Assembly (NCBI GenBank): GCA_001724175.1
Contig: MEDT01000040.1
Span: forward strand, 1-60,383
Length of the DNA stretch: 60,383 nt
DNA from: Cytophagaceae bacterium SCN 52-12
GTDB lineage: Bacteria > Bacteroidota > Bacteroidia > Cytophagales > Spirosomataceae
Direction: 5' to 3'
The notes under the pieces were generated by a model. The model did not search any database. It saw only the letters and a list, made by a program, of their open reading frames with translations, and was not told where the DNA came from. The position numbers were made by a program, and so were the translations under genes. This document shows, in pieces, positions 1 through 7,631 of this stretch. How positions within the stretch are numbered: the stretch's first letter is position 1; the number at the start of each line of letters is the position of its first letter.

Positions 1-399
1 GGGACGGTGTCGCTGGATCTGGCCGGCGGCGACATCGAAGTAAAGATCCGGATGAAGAATTTTTCCCTGCCGCGATCGTTGATGCAGAAGCACTACAATA
101 AGCGCTATATGGAAACTGAAAAATTTCCGCTGGCTACGTTCAAAGGTAAGATCCGGAACTGGCAGCCGCCTGCAGCAGACGGCGCTTACCCGGCCACTGC
201 TTCCGGGAACTTTACCGTTCATGGCGTAACCGCTAAAAGACAGATCCGGGGAACCCTGACAAAAAAAGGCAACGATTATATCCTGGATGCAGCGTTCGAC
301 GTCAGGCTGGCCGATCACAACATAGAGATCCCCGTGCTTTTTTTTACCAGAATTACGGAAGGGGTAAAAGTGACGGTCCGTTACCACCTGACCCCCTGA
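1..399 (+). CDS. YceI-like domain protein, C-terminal part (5' truncated by window)
   Basis: The reading frame is open from the first base of the window, so this is the C-terminal part of a longer gene; the GTG at 7 is probably internal. About 132 residues are visible. The pattern of a beta-rich segment, then F-S-L-P near an L-M-x-K-H-Y stretch, then a K-F-P-L-A-T-F-K-G-K-I strand resembles YceI/polyprenyl-binding lipocalin-like proteins, which are usually periplasmic and bind isoprenoids or other lipids. The signal peptide, if any, lies upstream and cannot be seen. The neighbouring aminopeptidase has its own candidate promoter, so the two need not share a transcript. Family call moderately secure; ligand unknown. 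Confidence 0.7.
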   Translation, partial: GTVSLDLAGGDIEVKIRMKNFSLPRSLMQKHYNKRYMETEKFPLATFKGKIRNWQPPAADGAYPATASGNFTVHGVTAKRQIRGTLTKKGNDYILDAAFDVRLADHNIEIPVLFFTRITEGVKVTVRYHLTP

Positions 400-492
400 C
401 CGGGCTGCTTACACGCTGCCGGCAAATGCTAGCAGTGAAACGTCCGTCCTGCCGGAATATCAGACTCCCGTTTCTTTTTCCGGCTGTTTTTA

Positions 493-500
493 TAGATTTG
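493..500 (+). promoter_or_regulatory. candidate -7 element TAGATTTG upstream of the aminopeptidase gene
   Basis: TAGATTTG matches the Bacteroidota -7 consensus TANNTTTG exactly and lies 19 bases upstream of the ATG at 520. A TTTC at 471-474 is a weak -33 candidate with 18-base spacing. Inferred from consensus only. Confidence 0.45.
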
Positions 501-519
501 CCCAGATTTCTGCATTTAT

Positions 520-1551
520 ATGTTGCGTAAGTTCGGTATTCTATTGCTGGTGGCCGCCGTGTCGCTTTGTATCATTTATCGCGATCTGCTCTCTTACGGG
601 TGGATGCAGGCCAAAGGCCAGCTCCATATCCTCAGGAATGTGCGGGAAGTTTCGGAAATACTGGAAAACCCGTCCTATCCTGATTCGGTCAAACAGAAGA
701 TCCTCCTGATACAGGAAATAAAGAAGTTCGGGGTCGATTCCCTGGGCCTGTCCCCTTCCCGGAACTATACCACTTTTTATGATCAGCAGGGGAAAAAGCT
801 GATGTGGCTCCTTACCGCATCTGAAAAATACAAAGTAGAAGCGGTCTCCTGGAAATTCCCTGTTGTCGGGGAGTTCCCGTATAAAGGCTTCTTCGATTCT
901 ACAAGGGCCTACTCGGAAAAAGCCGCTCTCGCGGGTAAAGGATACGACACACATATGGGAGAAGCGGCAGCCTGGTCGATGCTGGGGTATGTGCGCGACC
1001 CTATTTTGTCAGGCATGCTCGAAAGAACCGAAGGAAGGCTGGCCAACCTCATCCTGCATGAGCTTACACACGGCACGCTCTTTGTAAAAGGCGATATGGA
1101 GCTCAACGAAAACCTGGCGAGCTTTGTAGGGGACTGGGGAGCCGTCCAGTTCCTTAATTATAAATACGGGCCCGACTCCCCTCAGCTGAAAAGATATGAG
1201 CTTCAGAAAAAGTACCAGGACGCCTGGTCGCAGCATATGCTGCGGGGCGCCGGGCAGCTCGATTCACTCTATTCGACTTTTACCGAAACGCTGAGCAGCC
1301 AGGTAAAGGATAGCCTGAAACAAGAGGTCCTGGACGAGATATTATCCAGGGCGGATACACTTTTGGAGGGCAAATATCCGTTGGATAGTCAGGCCAAAGC
1401 TTCGGGAATAGCTTCCAGCAATGCATATTTTATCAGCTATAAAACCTATCGATCCAGGCAAAATGTTTTCCGTGAGGAATTCTCTTCCCGGTTCAACAGC
1501 AACTTCCCGCGGTACCTGCATTACCTGAAACAAAAATATCCGTCGCTATAA
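520..1551 (+). CDS. predicted zinc aminopeptidase (COG4324/PF10023-like)
   Basis: A 343-residue protein with an N-terminal hydrophobic anchor (about residues 4-22). The central motif H-E-L-T-H, followed about 16 residues later by N-E-N-L-A-S-F-V-G, matches the zinc-binding and catalytic HExxH...E arrangement of the predicted aminopeptidase family COG4324. The tyrosine-rich C-terminal half with a final Y-L-K-Q-K-Y segment is also usual there. Likely a membrane-anchored periplasmic peptidase; the substrate is unknown. It is followed 8 bases later by the DUF3108 gene on the same strand, so the two are probably co-transcribed. The start was chosen because the ATG precedes the membrane anchor and lies just after a promoter-like element. 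Confidence 0.8.
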   Translation: MLRKFGILLLVAAVSLCIIYRDLLSYGWMQAKGQLHILRNVREVSEILENPSYPDSVKQKILLIQEIKKFGVDSLGLSPSRNYTTFYDQQGKKLMWLLTASEKYKVEAVSWKFPVVGEFPYKGFFDSTRAYSEKAALAGKGYDTHMGEAAAWSMLGYVRDPILSGMLERTEGRLANLILHELTHGTLFVKGDMELNENLASFVGDWGAVQFLNYKYGPDSPQLKRYELQKKYQDAWSQHMLRGAGQLDSLYSTFTETLSSQVKDSLKQEVLDEILSRADTLLEGKYPLDSQAKASGIASSNAYFISYKTYRSRQNVFREEFSSRFNSNFPRYLHYLKQKYPSL

Positions 1552-1559
1552 ACACACCT

Positions 1560-2363
1560 ATGTCATTTGCTATGCTTCGAAAATCCCTCATGCTCCTGCT
1601 CGCCGCTATCATTCCGGTTGGTCTGCTGTCGTTCATCCCGCTGCAAAATCGCGAAAAGAAGAAGTACTTCGATACAGGGGAAAGAGTGGAATACCGGATT
1701 CATTACGGGTTTATCAATGCGGCGGAGGCACGGGTAGACATTGCCAAAAACCTGAGCCAGGTAAACGGCAGGCCCTGCTACCGCATTAACGTTTTCGGGC
1801 GGACGACAGGGGCCTTCGACGTTTTTACCAAAGTCAGGGACACCTGGAGATCTTTTGTCGATACCACTACTTTGCAACCTCACCAGTTCTACCGTAACAT
1901 CCGGGAAAATAATTACAGGAAAGAGGAAACGACGTTTTTTGACAAAAGAAATAACAGGGCGACGGTCAAAACGAAAGATACTACCCGGGTTTTCAATGTT
2001 CCCTACAATGTACATGACATTATAAGCGGCTACTATTTCCTCCGTACGATCGATTTCCACGGGAAAAACGAGGGCGACATTGTGGAAGTGCCTATCTTTC
2101 TTACCGACGAAGTGACCAAAATGCGGGTAAAATATGCCGGGAAAGAAGTGGTGAAAACGAAATACGGTCGCATCAAAGTTTTCAAGCTCCACCCGCTGAT
2201 GCCCAATAACAAGCTCTTTAAAGGAGAAAATTCTATTCGCATCTGGGTTTCAGACGATGAGAACAAGGTTCCGATCAAAATCGAGGTAGACCTGTTTATA
2301 GGCGCCCTGGCGATGGATATCAAGCATTACAGCGGCCTTCAGACAGAGCCGGTTTGGTTTTAG
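1560..2363 (+). CDS. DUF3108 family exported protein
   Basis: A 267-residue protein with an N-terminal signal sequence (hydrophobic run about residues 8-25); ATG codons at 1560 and 1572 are both possible starts. The body begins with E-R-V-E-Y-R-I-H-Y-G-F-I-N-A-A-E-A and continues with a strand-rich pattern (F-D-V-F-T-K-V-R-D-T, then T-K-Y-G-R-I-K-V-F-K-L near the C-terminus) typical of DUF3108, a periplasmic beta-barrel-like fold of unknown function that is common in Bacteroidota and Proteobacteria. It sits 8 bases after the predicted aminopeptidase, which suggests an operon and perhaps a shared envelope role. No catalytic residues can be named. Confidence 0.8.
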   Translation: MSFAMLRKSLMLLLAAIIPVGLLSFIPLQNREKKKYFDTGERVEYRIHYGFINAAEARVDIAKNLSQVNGRPCYRINVFGRTTGAFDVFTKVRDTWRSFVDTTTLQPHQFYRNIRENNYRKEETTFFDKRNNRATVKTKDTTRVFNVPYNVHDIISGYYFLRTIDFHGKNEGDIVEVPIFLTDEVTKMRVKYAGKEVVKTKYGRIKVFKLHPLMPNNKLFKGENSIRIWVSDDENKVPIKIEVDLFIGALAMDIKHYSGLQTEPVWF

Positions 2364-2366
2364 TTA

Positions 2367-2446
2367 GTTGAAAATTGAAAATTGAGAATTGAAAGTTTCT
2401 ACACTTTCAACTTTCAACTCTCAACTTTCAACTCTCCACTTTCAAC
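2367..2446. repeat. GAAAATTGA-type low-complexity foldback repeat
   Basis: Short units such as TTGAAAATTGA on the left are answered by inverted TTTCAACTTTCAA units on the right, so the 80 bases can fold on themselves. The element fills the convergent gap between the DUF3108 stop and the dnaA stop and may serve as a bidirectional terminator. A second copy of the same family lies at 33471-33537, and both end in TTTCAACTATT. Confidence 0.75.
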
Positions 2447-3900
2447 TATTTAAAGTAGCTTTTAAGGCGGTAGATCGTCTCTTCCACTGAGCGGTCCGTC
2501 TCGATTAATTCTGCAATCGATTGAACGGAATGTATAATGGTGCTGTGATCGCGCCCGCCAAAATGTACCCCGATCGACTTTAAAGGCAGATCCGTGAACT
2601 CCTTCGCAAAATAAACGGCTACCTGTCGTGGATATACGACTTCCTTTTTCCTGCTCTTGCTTTTTAAATCAGCAACAGAGACTTTAAAATAGTCCGCAAC
2701 CACCTCCATAATCGTATCGATCGAGATTTCGCGGCTCTGCTCGATCACGATGTTCCGGAGCGTATTTTTAGCGAGCTCCACGTCAATCTCCTTACGGGTA
2801 AGCGACGCCTGCGCCATCAGGGAAATGATCACTCCTTCCAGCTCGCGGACATTGGTGCTTACGCTGTGCGCCACGTACTCGATCACCTCGTTGTCGATAA
2901 ACACGCCTTCATTCTGCAGCTTTTTCTGGATGATCGCTATCCTCGTCTCGAGGTCGGGCGCCTGGAGATCGGCGGTAAGGCCCCACTTAAACCGGGAAAG
3001 CAGCCTGTCCTGGAGCCCTTCCAGCTCTCTCGGCGGACGGTCGCTCGTCATGATGATCTGCTTGCCGAGCTGGTGCAGGTGGTTGAAAATATGAAAAAAT
3101 GTATCCTGGGTCTTCTCTTTTCCCGAAAGGAACTGCACATCGTCTATCACGAGCACATCTACCTTCATATAAAAGTCGGTAAAAGAAGACAGGGTATTAT
3201 TTTTCAGCGCATTGATAAACTGGTTCGTAAACTTCTCCGAAGAAACGTAAAGCACAACTTTCTGCGGGAAGTGGTTGTTGATATAATTCCCGATCGCCTG
3301 TACGATATGGGTTTTCCCGAGTCCTACGTCACCATAGATCATAAGCGGGTTGAAAGACGTCACACCGGGCCGCTGCGCCACCGCATACCCGGCCGAACGC
3401 GCCAGGCGGTTGCAATCTCCCTCAATAAAATTTTCGAAGCTGTAGTTAGGGTTCAGGTAGGTATCGAGCTGAAGCGAGTCGAGGTCTTTTGCCGGGGCAG
3501 GCGCGTGCCTGCGGGGATCCCGCTCAAAGTTATCGCGTTTGCCGGGCACAGGACTGACCGCCTTCGTCACATTCATGGTCAGGGGCTTGTGCCGCTCGTT
3601 GCCGGTATCGACAATGATGGAATATTCCAGCATGCCGTCCTTTCCTATCGCATAGTCGAGCGCTTTCCTTAACAGGTTCACATAGTTATCCTCCAGCCAT
3701 TCGAAAAAGAACTGGCTCGGAACCTGGATCGTTATCACTTTCCCGACCAGCTTCACCGGGCGGATCGGCTCAAACCAGGTCTCGTAGCTGGCATAGGGGA
3801 TGCTTTCCTTCACTACCCGGAGACATTTCTCCCATACCATCTCCACCTCGCTTTCGCCCGTGTCGGCCATTATGGTATTTTTCGAATAGTGGTGAGACAT
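2446..3900 (-). CDS. dnaA: chromosomal replication initiator protein DnaA
   Basis: A 484-residue full-length DnaA. Domain I (about residues 18-95) starts with the W-E-K-C-L segment. The AAA+ domain III carries Walker A G-D-V-G-L-G-K-T (190-197) and Walker B V-I-D-D-V-Q-F-L (251-258). Domain IV carries the DNA-binding signature G-G-R-D-H-S-T-I-I near the C-terminus. DnaA-ATP binds DnaA boxes and melts oriC to start replication. A candidate promoter is visible about 60 bases upstream. The gene is monocistronic here and convergent with the DUF3108 gene. The start at 3900 is in-frame with a second Met at residue 11, so the exact N-terminus is uncertain by ten residues. Confidence 0.98.
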   Translation of the reverse strand: MSHHYSKNTIMADTGESEVEMVWEKCLRVVKESIPYASYETWFEPIRPVKLVGKVITIQVPSQFFFEWLEDNYVNLLRKALDYAIGKDGMLEYSIIVDTGNERHKPLTMNVTKAVSPVPGKRDNFERDPRRHAPAPAKDLDSLQLDTYLNPNYSFENFIEGDCNRLARSAGYAVAQRPGVTSFNPLMIYGDVGLGKTHIVQAIGNYINNHFPQKVVLYVSSEKFTNQFINALKNNTLSSFTDFYMKVDVLVIDDVQFLSGKEKTQDTFFHIFNHLHQLGKQIIMTSDRPPRELEGLQDRLLSRFKWGLTADLQAPDLETRIAIIQKKLQNEGVFIDNEVIEYVAHSVSTNVRELEGVIISLMAQASLTRKEIDVELAKNTLRNIVIEQSREISIDTIMEVVADYFKVSVADLKSKSRKKEVVYPRQVAVYFAKEFTDLPLKSIGVHFGGRDHSTIIHSVQSIAELIETDRSVEETIYRLKSYFK

Positions 3901-3959
3901 ATTATTGATCCAATCGTGTTTCTGTTATTACCTGCGTTCAGTTTTTGTGGAAAGGGTGA

Positions 3960-3991
3960 CGAAGTTAGCTATTGCATTTCTCTAAAACAAA
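3960..3991 (-). promoter_or_regulatory. candidate dnaA promoter (TTTG-N20-TAACTTCG)
   Basis: Read on the minus strand, TTTG (3988-3991) is followed by a 20-base spacer and TAACTTCG (3960-3967), one mismatch from the Bacteroidota TANNTTTG -7 consensus at the expected -33/-7 spacing. The predicted start site is about 50 bases before the dnaA ATG. Confidence 0.45.
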
Positions 3992-4187
3992 CCGAAAACT
4001 CAGGGTAGCGGAATAATACAAGACGCATCCGGTAGAGACGCAAAATCTACTTCAAGGCAAACGAAAAAATGTAATGAGATAGCCGTAAGGTTTTAAGTAT
4101 ACGGCTAAAACTCCATTATACACGTGAACTACACAGGTTTGGCACGCCTGAGGTTAATCATACAATCGTTCATTAATACATTATGCT
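3992..4187. other. dnaA / GT-C divergent intergenic region
   Basis: A gap of about 350 bases separates dnaA from the downstream membrane protein gene. It contains a 7-bp inverted repeat AGCCGTA...TACGGCT (4081-4087 and 4100-4106), a degenerate GTAGAGACGC repeat (4032-4050) and one 8/9 match to a DnaA box, TTATACACG, near 4115-4123. A single imperfect box is not enough to call an origin. Confidence 0.5.
4032..4050. repeat. degenerate GTAGAGACGC repeat
   Basis: GTAGAGACGCAAAATCTAC has 5-bp inverted ends (GTAGA/TCTAC) and resembles the left half of the palindromic element at 7601-7625. It lies in the non-coding gap upstream of dnaA. Confidence 0.4.
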
Positions 4188-4195
4188 TACTTTTG
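4188..4195 (+). promoter_or_regulatory. candidate -7 element TACTTTTG for the GT-C-like gene
   Basis: An exact TANNTTTG match with a predicted start site near 4202, about 50 bases before the ATG at 4253. No convincing -33 TTTG is present. Confidence 0.4.
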
Positions 4196-4252
4196 TCTGA
4201 TCCAAAATGACTTACGCCCGCACCCCCGCAGGCAAATACTTCCTGACAGTAC

Positions 4253-6106
4253 ATGACACACACCACGCTGTTGTTCTTTCCCTATATAATCGCCAGTGTC
4301 CTGCTGCTGCCGCTATTGATCAGCGACAGCCCGGTTATGCGGCAAAACAGGGAAAAGCTGGCTGCTGCAGCCGTAGCGCTGCCGGTCCTTTACTTCTTTT
4401 ACATCATCGTTTCATTTTCGACCGAAGTCGCCTACGAGGACGATTACGGCGCGTTGGACAACTTCCACCGGATGATGTTCGCGCCCGGCGCTGTCGACAG
4501 GATCAAAGGCCTTTTCGCACAGACAAACGAGCACCGCCTGGTTGTCGGAAGGATTTTAATGCTCGTCGTTCACCTGCTGCACGGCAATCCCAGCCCCAGG
4601 TTCCAGATCATAACCGGCAACCTGTTTCTTATCGGCATTCTCTGGCTTTTTTACCGGTTTTTCCGCCAAACCGGCTACCCGATCGTATATTTTGTCCCGG
4701 TAACACTCGTCCTGTTCAGCCTGGTACACTACGAAAACGCTTATTGGGCCGTTACCGCCATTCAAAACTACCCGGTCATTTTCTTCGCCATGCTCTGCGC
4801 TTACGGGTTGAGCAGGCAGTCGGGCGGCGGCAGCGCAACGGGCATAGCGGCAGCGCTCCTGGCCAGTTTTTCCTGCGGGAACGGGATAGCCGTATGGGTA
4901 GTGGGCGCGGTCACGCTGGTTATTCAGAAGAGGTACCGTTTGCTGGCCGTCTGGCTGCTCTTTGCGGCTTCCGCGCTCGCTTTTTACCTGGGTTTCGATT
5001 ACATCATGTACCCGAGAGACCGATCTGCCCTGCTGCACCATCCTTTTGAAAACCTCTGGGTTTTCCTGTGCTTCCTGGGCGGATTGTTTTATGGGGACTT
5101 CGATCATGCGCAGGTGCAGAAATTCTACCCCGACGTCGCGGCTTCCATACTGGCCGGGGCATTTGTCCTGGCGATCAGCCTATGGTGGTTTCTGTCGTTT
5201 TTCCTGAACAGGGCGGGAAAGTACCGGGAGATTTACAGCTTTTTGTCCGGCATCCTCGCTTTCCTGCTGGCTACCGCTGCAATGCTGGTCATCAGCAGGC
5301 CCGTCGGCAGCAACATCATTTTCGGCGGACAGTTCATTTCACAGAGATACCTGATATTCAGCTCCGTATTATGGGTGGCAATCTACCTGGCGCTGCTCTT
5401 CCTGAACCGGTCTTCGGTCCTGACTTCCAAATGCCTGTTCCAGGTATTTCTTTTTCTCAACCTGGGCATTAACATCGCTTCGTACTACCGGCATATTCCT
5501 GCGCTGGCTACGCACCAGGCAACGCTCGAGCTAGACAAGCTGTATACCGATTCATTCGACGGCATGCTGCTGTCTTTCGGCGAAACCTATGGTGAAAAAA
5601 TTGCCTGGAACCATCCGACCGCATTCAAAAACCTGCTGAAAAAGCTTAAAGTGTCCGGCCTGTACAACCCGCGCCAACAGTTTGACACAAGGGTCCTGGA
5701 GCAGATCAGGCGGCAACACACAGGCGGCCCGGGTGACAACGCCGGCTGGAGGGTATCTGTTGAATCGGAAAACGCGCTCGGATTCAACGGGCGCCCCAGC
5801 CCTAAAATTAAAATTACCGCTTCAGGTCACGATCATTGCCGGGGATGCCGGGGGTACTTCATCCTCCAGTCGCCCACGCAGCAGTTTGTGCTGCCGGCCG
5901 TGCCCGAGCGCGCCGTTCCCCTGGATGCTGTCTCGCATTTGAGCTACTGGTCGGACCGCTATTCTTTTATCTTCCGGGAATTCAAGTTCCCGAAAGGGGA
6001 ATACGATATCTGGATCGCGCTGAAGGAAGACGGTACGGCCTTAAAACCTTACCATACGGCAGCCCACGTGCATCTCCCCGGCAGCCCGGTCCTGACAATG
6101 CATTGA
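4253..6106 (+). CDS. polytopic membrane protein, GT-C glycosyltransferase-like
   Basis: A 617-residue protein with about ten hydrophobic segments between residues 5 and 420, then a soluble C-terminal domain of about 190 residues. The first large outer loop holds E-D-D-Y-G-A-L-D followed about 35 residues later by T-N-E-H-R-L-V-V-G-R. An acidic pair in the first extracytoplasmic loop is the hallmark of GT-C lipid-linked-sugar glycosyltransferases, so such a role is plausible but not proven. The gene at 59151 shows the same loop pattern and layout and is probably a paralogue. I prefer the ATG at 4253, which leads straight into a membrane segment, over the overlapping upstream frame starting at 4207. 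Substrate unknown. Confidence 0.65.
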   Translation: MTHTTLLFFPYIIASVLLLPLLISDSPVMRQNREKLAAAAVALPVLYFFYIIVSFSTEVAYEDDYGALDNFHRMMFAPGAVDRIKGLFAQTNEHRLVVGRILMLVVHLLHGNPSPRFQIITGNLFLIGILWLFYRFFRQTGYPIVYFVPVTLVLFSLVHYENAYWAVTAIQNYPVIFFAMLCAYGLSRQSGGGSATGIAAALLASFSCGNGIAVWVVGAVTLVIQKRYRLLAVWLLFAASALAFYLGFDYIMYPRDRSALLHHPFENLWVFLCFLGGLFYGDFDHAQVQKFYPDVAASILAGAFVLAISLWWFLSFFLNRAGKYREIYSFLSGILAFLLATAAMLVISRPVGSNIIFGGQFISQRYLIFSSVLWVAIYLALLFLNRSSVLTSKCLFQVFLFLNLGINIASYYRHIPALATHQATLELDKLYTDSFDGMLLSFGETYGEKIAWNHPTAFKNLLKKLKVSGLYNPRQQFDTRVLEQIRRQHTGGPGDNAGWRVSVESENALGFNGRPSPKIKITASGHDHCRGCRGYFILQSPTQQFVLPAVPERAVPLDAVSHLSYWSDRYSFIFREFKFPKGEYDIWIALKEDGTALKPYHTAAHVHLPGSPVLTMH

Positions 6107-6178
6107 TTTCTGTACCGGAGGGGGACAGAGTATGCGCGTTTCTACGCCAAACATTAAAGATATCACCGCCATACTCAC

Positions 6179-6186
6179 TATTTTTG
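6179..6186 (+). promoter_or_regulatory. candidate -7 element TATTTTTG for the LEA-like lipoprotein gene
   Basis: An exact TANNTTTG match 82 bases before the ATG at 6269. It is followed by a perfect 14-bp palindrome, CTTTCGGCCGAAAG (6194-6207), at the expected start of the transcript, which could be an operator or a 5' hairpin. Confidence 0.4.
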
Positions 6187-6268
6187 CCCCTGCCTTTCGG
6201 CCGAAAGGCCGGAAATACCGGGGGCTTTGCGCTTTCGCTTTATTTTACAACACAATAAATCACTCATA

Positions 6269-6901
6269 ATGAAGAAGTTATTTGGAGGAATTTTCCCGAT
6301 CGTGCTGCTGATGTCGCTGAGCCAGTGCGCATTGAATAAATCTGTGCAGGAGGCTAAGGCGCTGGGCGATTGCAAATTCAGATTGTCGTCGATCGACAGC
6401 ATTTACCTGGCCGGGATCAATGTCCGGGAATTCCGGGAGATCAGGAATTTCAAAGACCTTGATCTGGCACGTTACCCTGCCCTGGGGCTTGGCCTGATGA
6501 GAAAAAACATACCTCTCGACCTTCAGCTTAAGCTGGAAGCCAACAATCCTACCAACAAAATTGCCGGTGTCGAGCAGATGGAATACAAAGTTTTGCTTGG
6601 CCAGAGCGAAATTTTCAGCGGCCTTCACGATCAAAGGATCCAGGTGCTTCCCGGGACCGGGAGAACCATCATTCCATTCCATCTGAGCACCAATGCTTAC
6701 GACTTCGTCATGAACAGCCAGACCCGCGATGATTTTGTAAATCTTCTTTCTGCCCTTACCAGCACGAAAGACAGTAAAGCCGTCAAGCTGCTGATCAAGA
6801 TCAAGCCGACGATGGCATTTGGCAGCAAGCAGGTAAATTATCCGGGCTATATTACATTCGAGCAAAACATCACCGCCGATATGCTGGTAAATAAACTCTG
6901 A
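6269..6901 (+). CDS. LEA type 2 / WHy-domain-like lipoprotein
   Basis: A 210-residue lipoprotein. I start it at the ATG at 6269 (M-K-K-L-F-G-G) because this begins a clean lipoprotein signal ending in the lipobox L-S-Q-C; the in-frame ATG at 6227 would add 14 residues without signal character. The mature part carries L-E-A-N-N-P-T-N-K-I-A-G-V near a Y-K-V-L-L segment and then an I-F-S-G turn, a pattern seen in LEA14/WHy-type beta-sandwich domains. Bacterial members are small envelope proteins of unclear function. It is followed 12 bases later by rsmI, probably on one transcript. Confidence 0.65.
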   Translation: MKKLFGGIFPIVLLMSLSQCALNKSVQEAKALGDCKFRLSSIDSIYLAGINVREFREIRNFKDLDLARYPALGLGLMRKNIPLDLQLKLEANNPTNKIAGVEQMEYKVLLGQSEIFSGLHDQRIQVLPGTGRTIIPFHLSTNAYDFVMNSQTRDDFVNLLSALTSTKDSKAVKLLIKIKPTMAFGSKQVNYPGYITFEQNITADMLVNKL

Positions 6902-6913
6902 CCGGCAAAGGCG

Positions 6914-7585
6914 ATGAAACTCTACATTGTACCCACTCCTATCGGCAATCTCCAGGACATTACCTACCGTGCGGTAACCGTCCTGAAAGAGGCAGACCTG
7001 ATACTGGCAGAAGACACGAGGACTTCCGGCAACCTGCTGCGACACCTTGAGATCTCGCGGCCGATGCAGAGCTACCACATTCACAACGAGCACCAGACGC
7101 ACGCGAAACTGATCGAGCGCCTCCTGAAAGGTGAGACCATGGCGCTCATTTCGGATGCGGGCACACCGGCCATATCCGACCCGGGCTTCCTGCTGGTAAG
7201 GGAATGTATCCGCAGCGGCATCGCGGTAGAGTGCCTTCCAGGTCCTACCGCTTTTGTCCCCGCCCTGGTCAATTCGGGCCTGCCGACCGACCGTTTCGTC
7301 TTCGAAGGCTTTCTCCCGCATAAAAAAGGGCGCCAGACCAGGCTGGAATCGCTGAAGGAAGAAACCAGGACCATGATTTTTTATGAATCGCCCCATCGGC
7401 TTCTAAAATCCCTGCAGCAGTTTGCAGCCTATTTCGGCGCGGACCGCCAGGCTTCCGTTTCCCGCGAAATTTCGAAGCATTTCGAAGAAACCGTGAGGGG
7501 AAGCCTGAATGAAATTATTGCTTATTTTGCTGAAAAAACAATAAAAGGAGAAATTGTAATTGTAATCGCCGGTGAATCCAGGTAG
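6914..7585 (+). CDS. rsmI: 16S rRNA (cytidine-1402-2'-O)-methyltransferase RsmI
   Basis: A 223-residue SAM-dependent methyltransferase of the tetrapyrrole-methylase fold. The N-terminus L-Y-I-V-P-T-P-I-G-N-L-x-D-I-T-Y-R-A and the segments A-E-D-T-R, L-I-S-D-A-G-T-P-A-I-S-D-P-G and P-G-P-T-A-F-V-P-A-L are diagnostic of RsmI. It methylates the ribose of C1402 in the decoding centre of 16S rRNA, usually with RsmH acting on the base. It lacks the short C-terminal extension found in some longer family members. It lies between the LEA-like lipoprotein and the DUF4105 gene on the same strand. Confidence 0.95.
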   Translation: MKLYIVPTPIGNLQDITYRAVTVLKEADLILAEDTRTSGNLLRHLEISRPMQSYHIHNEHQTHAKLIERLLKGETMALISDAGTPAISDPGFLLVRECIRSGIAVECLPGPTAFVPALVNSGLPTDRFVFEGFLPHKKGRQTRLESLKEETRTMIFYESPHRLLKSLQQFAAYFGADRQASVSREISKHFEETVRGSLNEIIAYFAEKTIKGEIVIVIAGESR

Positions 7586-7600
7586 GAAATTGAAAAAGGA

Positions 7601-7625
7601 GAGACGCGATGCATCGCGTTTCTAC
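7601..7625. repeat. palindromic repeat, core ACGCGATGCATCGCGT
   Basis: The 16-bp core at 7604-7619 is a perfect palindrome inside a longer GAGACGCG...CGCGTTTCTAC element with one mismatch. It lies between the rsmI stop and the likely DUF4105 start but is read through by an in-frame upstream extension. Partial copies occur near 4032 and at about 6132-6144 (GCGCGTTTCTAC). Confidence 0.7.
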
Positions 7626-7631
7626 AAATAC

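Noticed and set aside
2866-3672. Long plus-strand open frame (268 codons) inside dnaA
   Set aside because: It is antisense to the complete and conserved DnaA, with no start context; a by-product of codon bias.
4115-4123. TTATACACG, a near match to a DnaA box, upstream of dnaA
   Set aside because: Only one imperfect match in the gap and no cluster of boxes or AT-rich unwinding stretch, so no origin of replication is claimed.
4207-5049. Plus-strand open frame overlapping the 4253 membrane gene
   Set aside because: Low-complexity Arg/Pro-rich translation; the frame starting at 4253 gives a coherent membrane protein.
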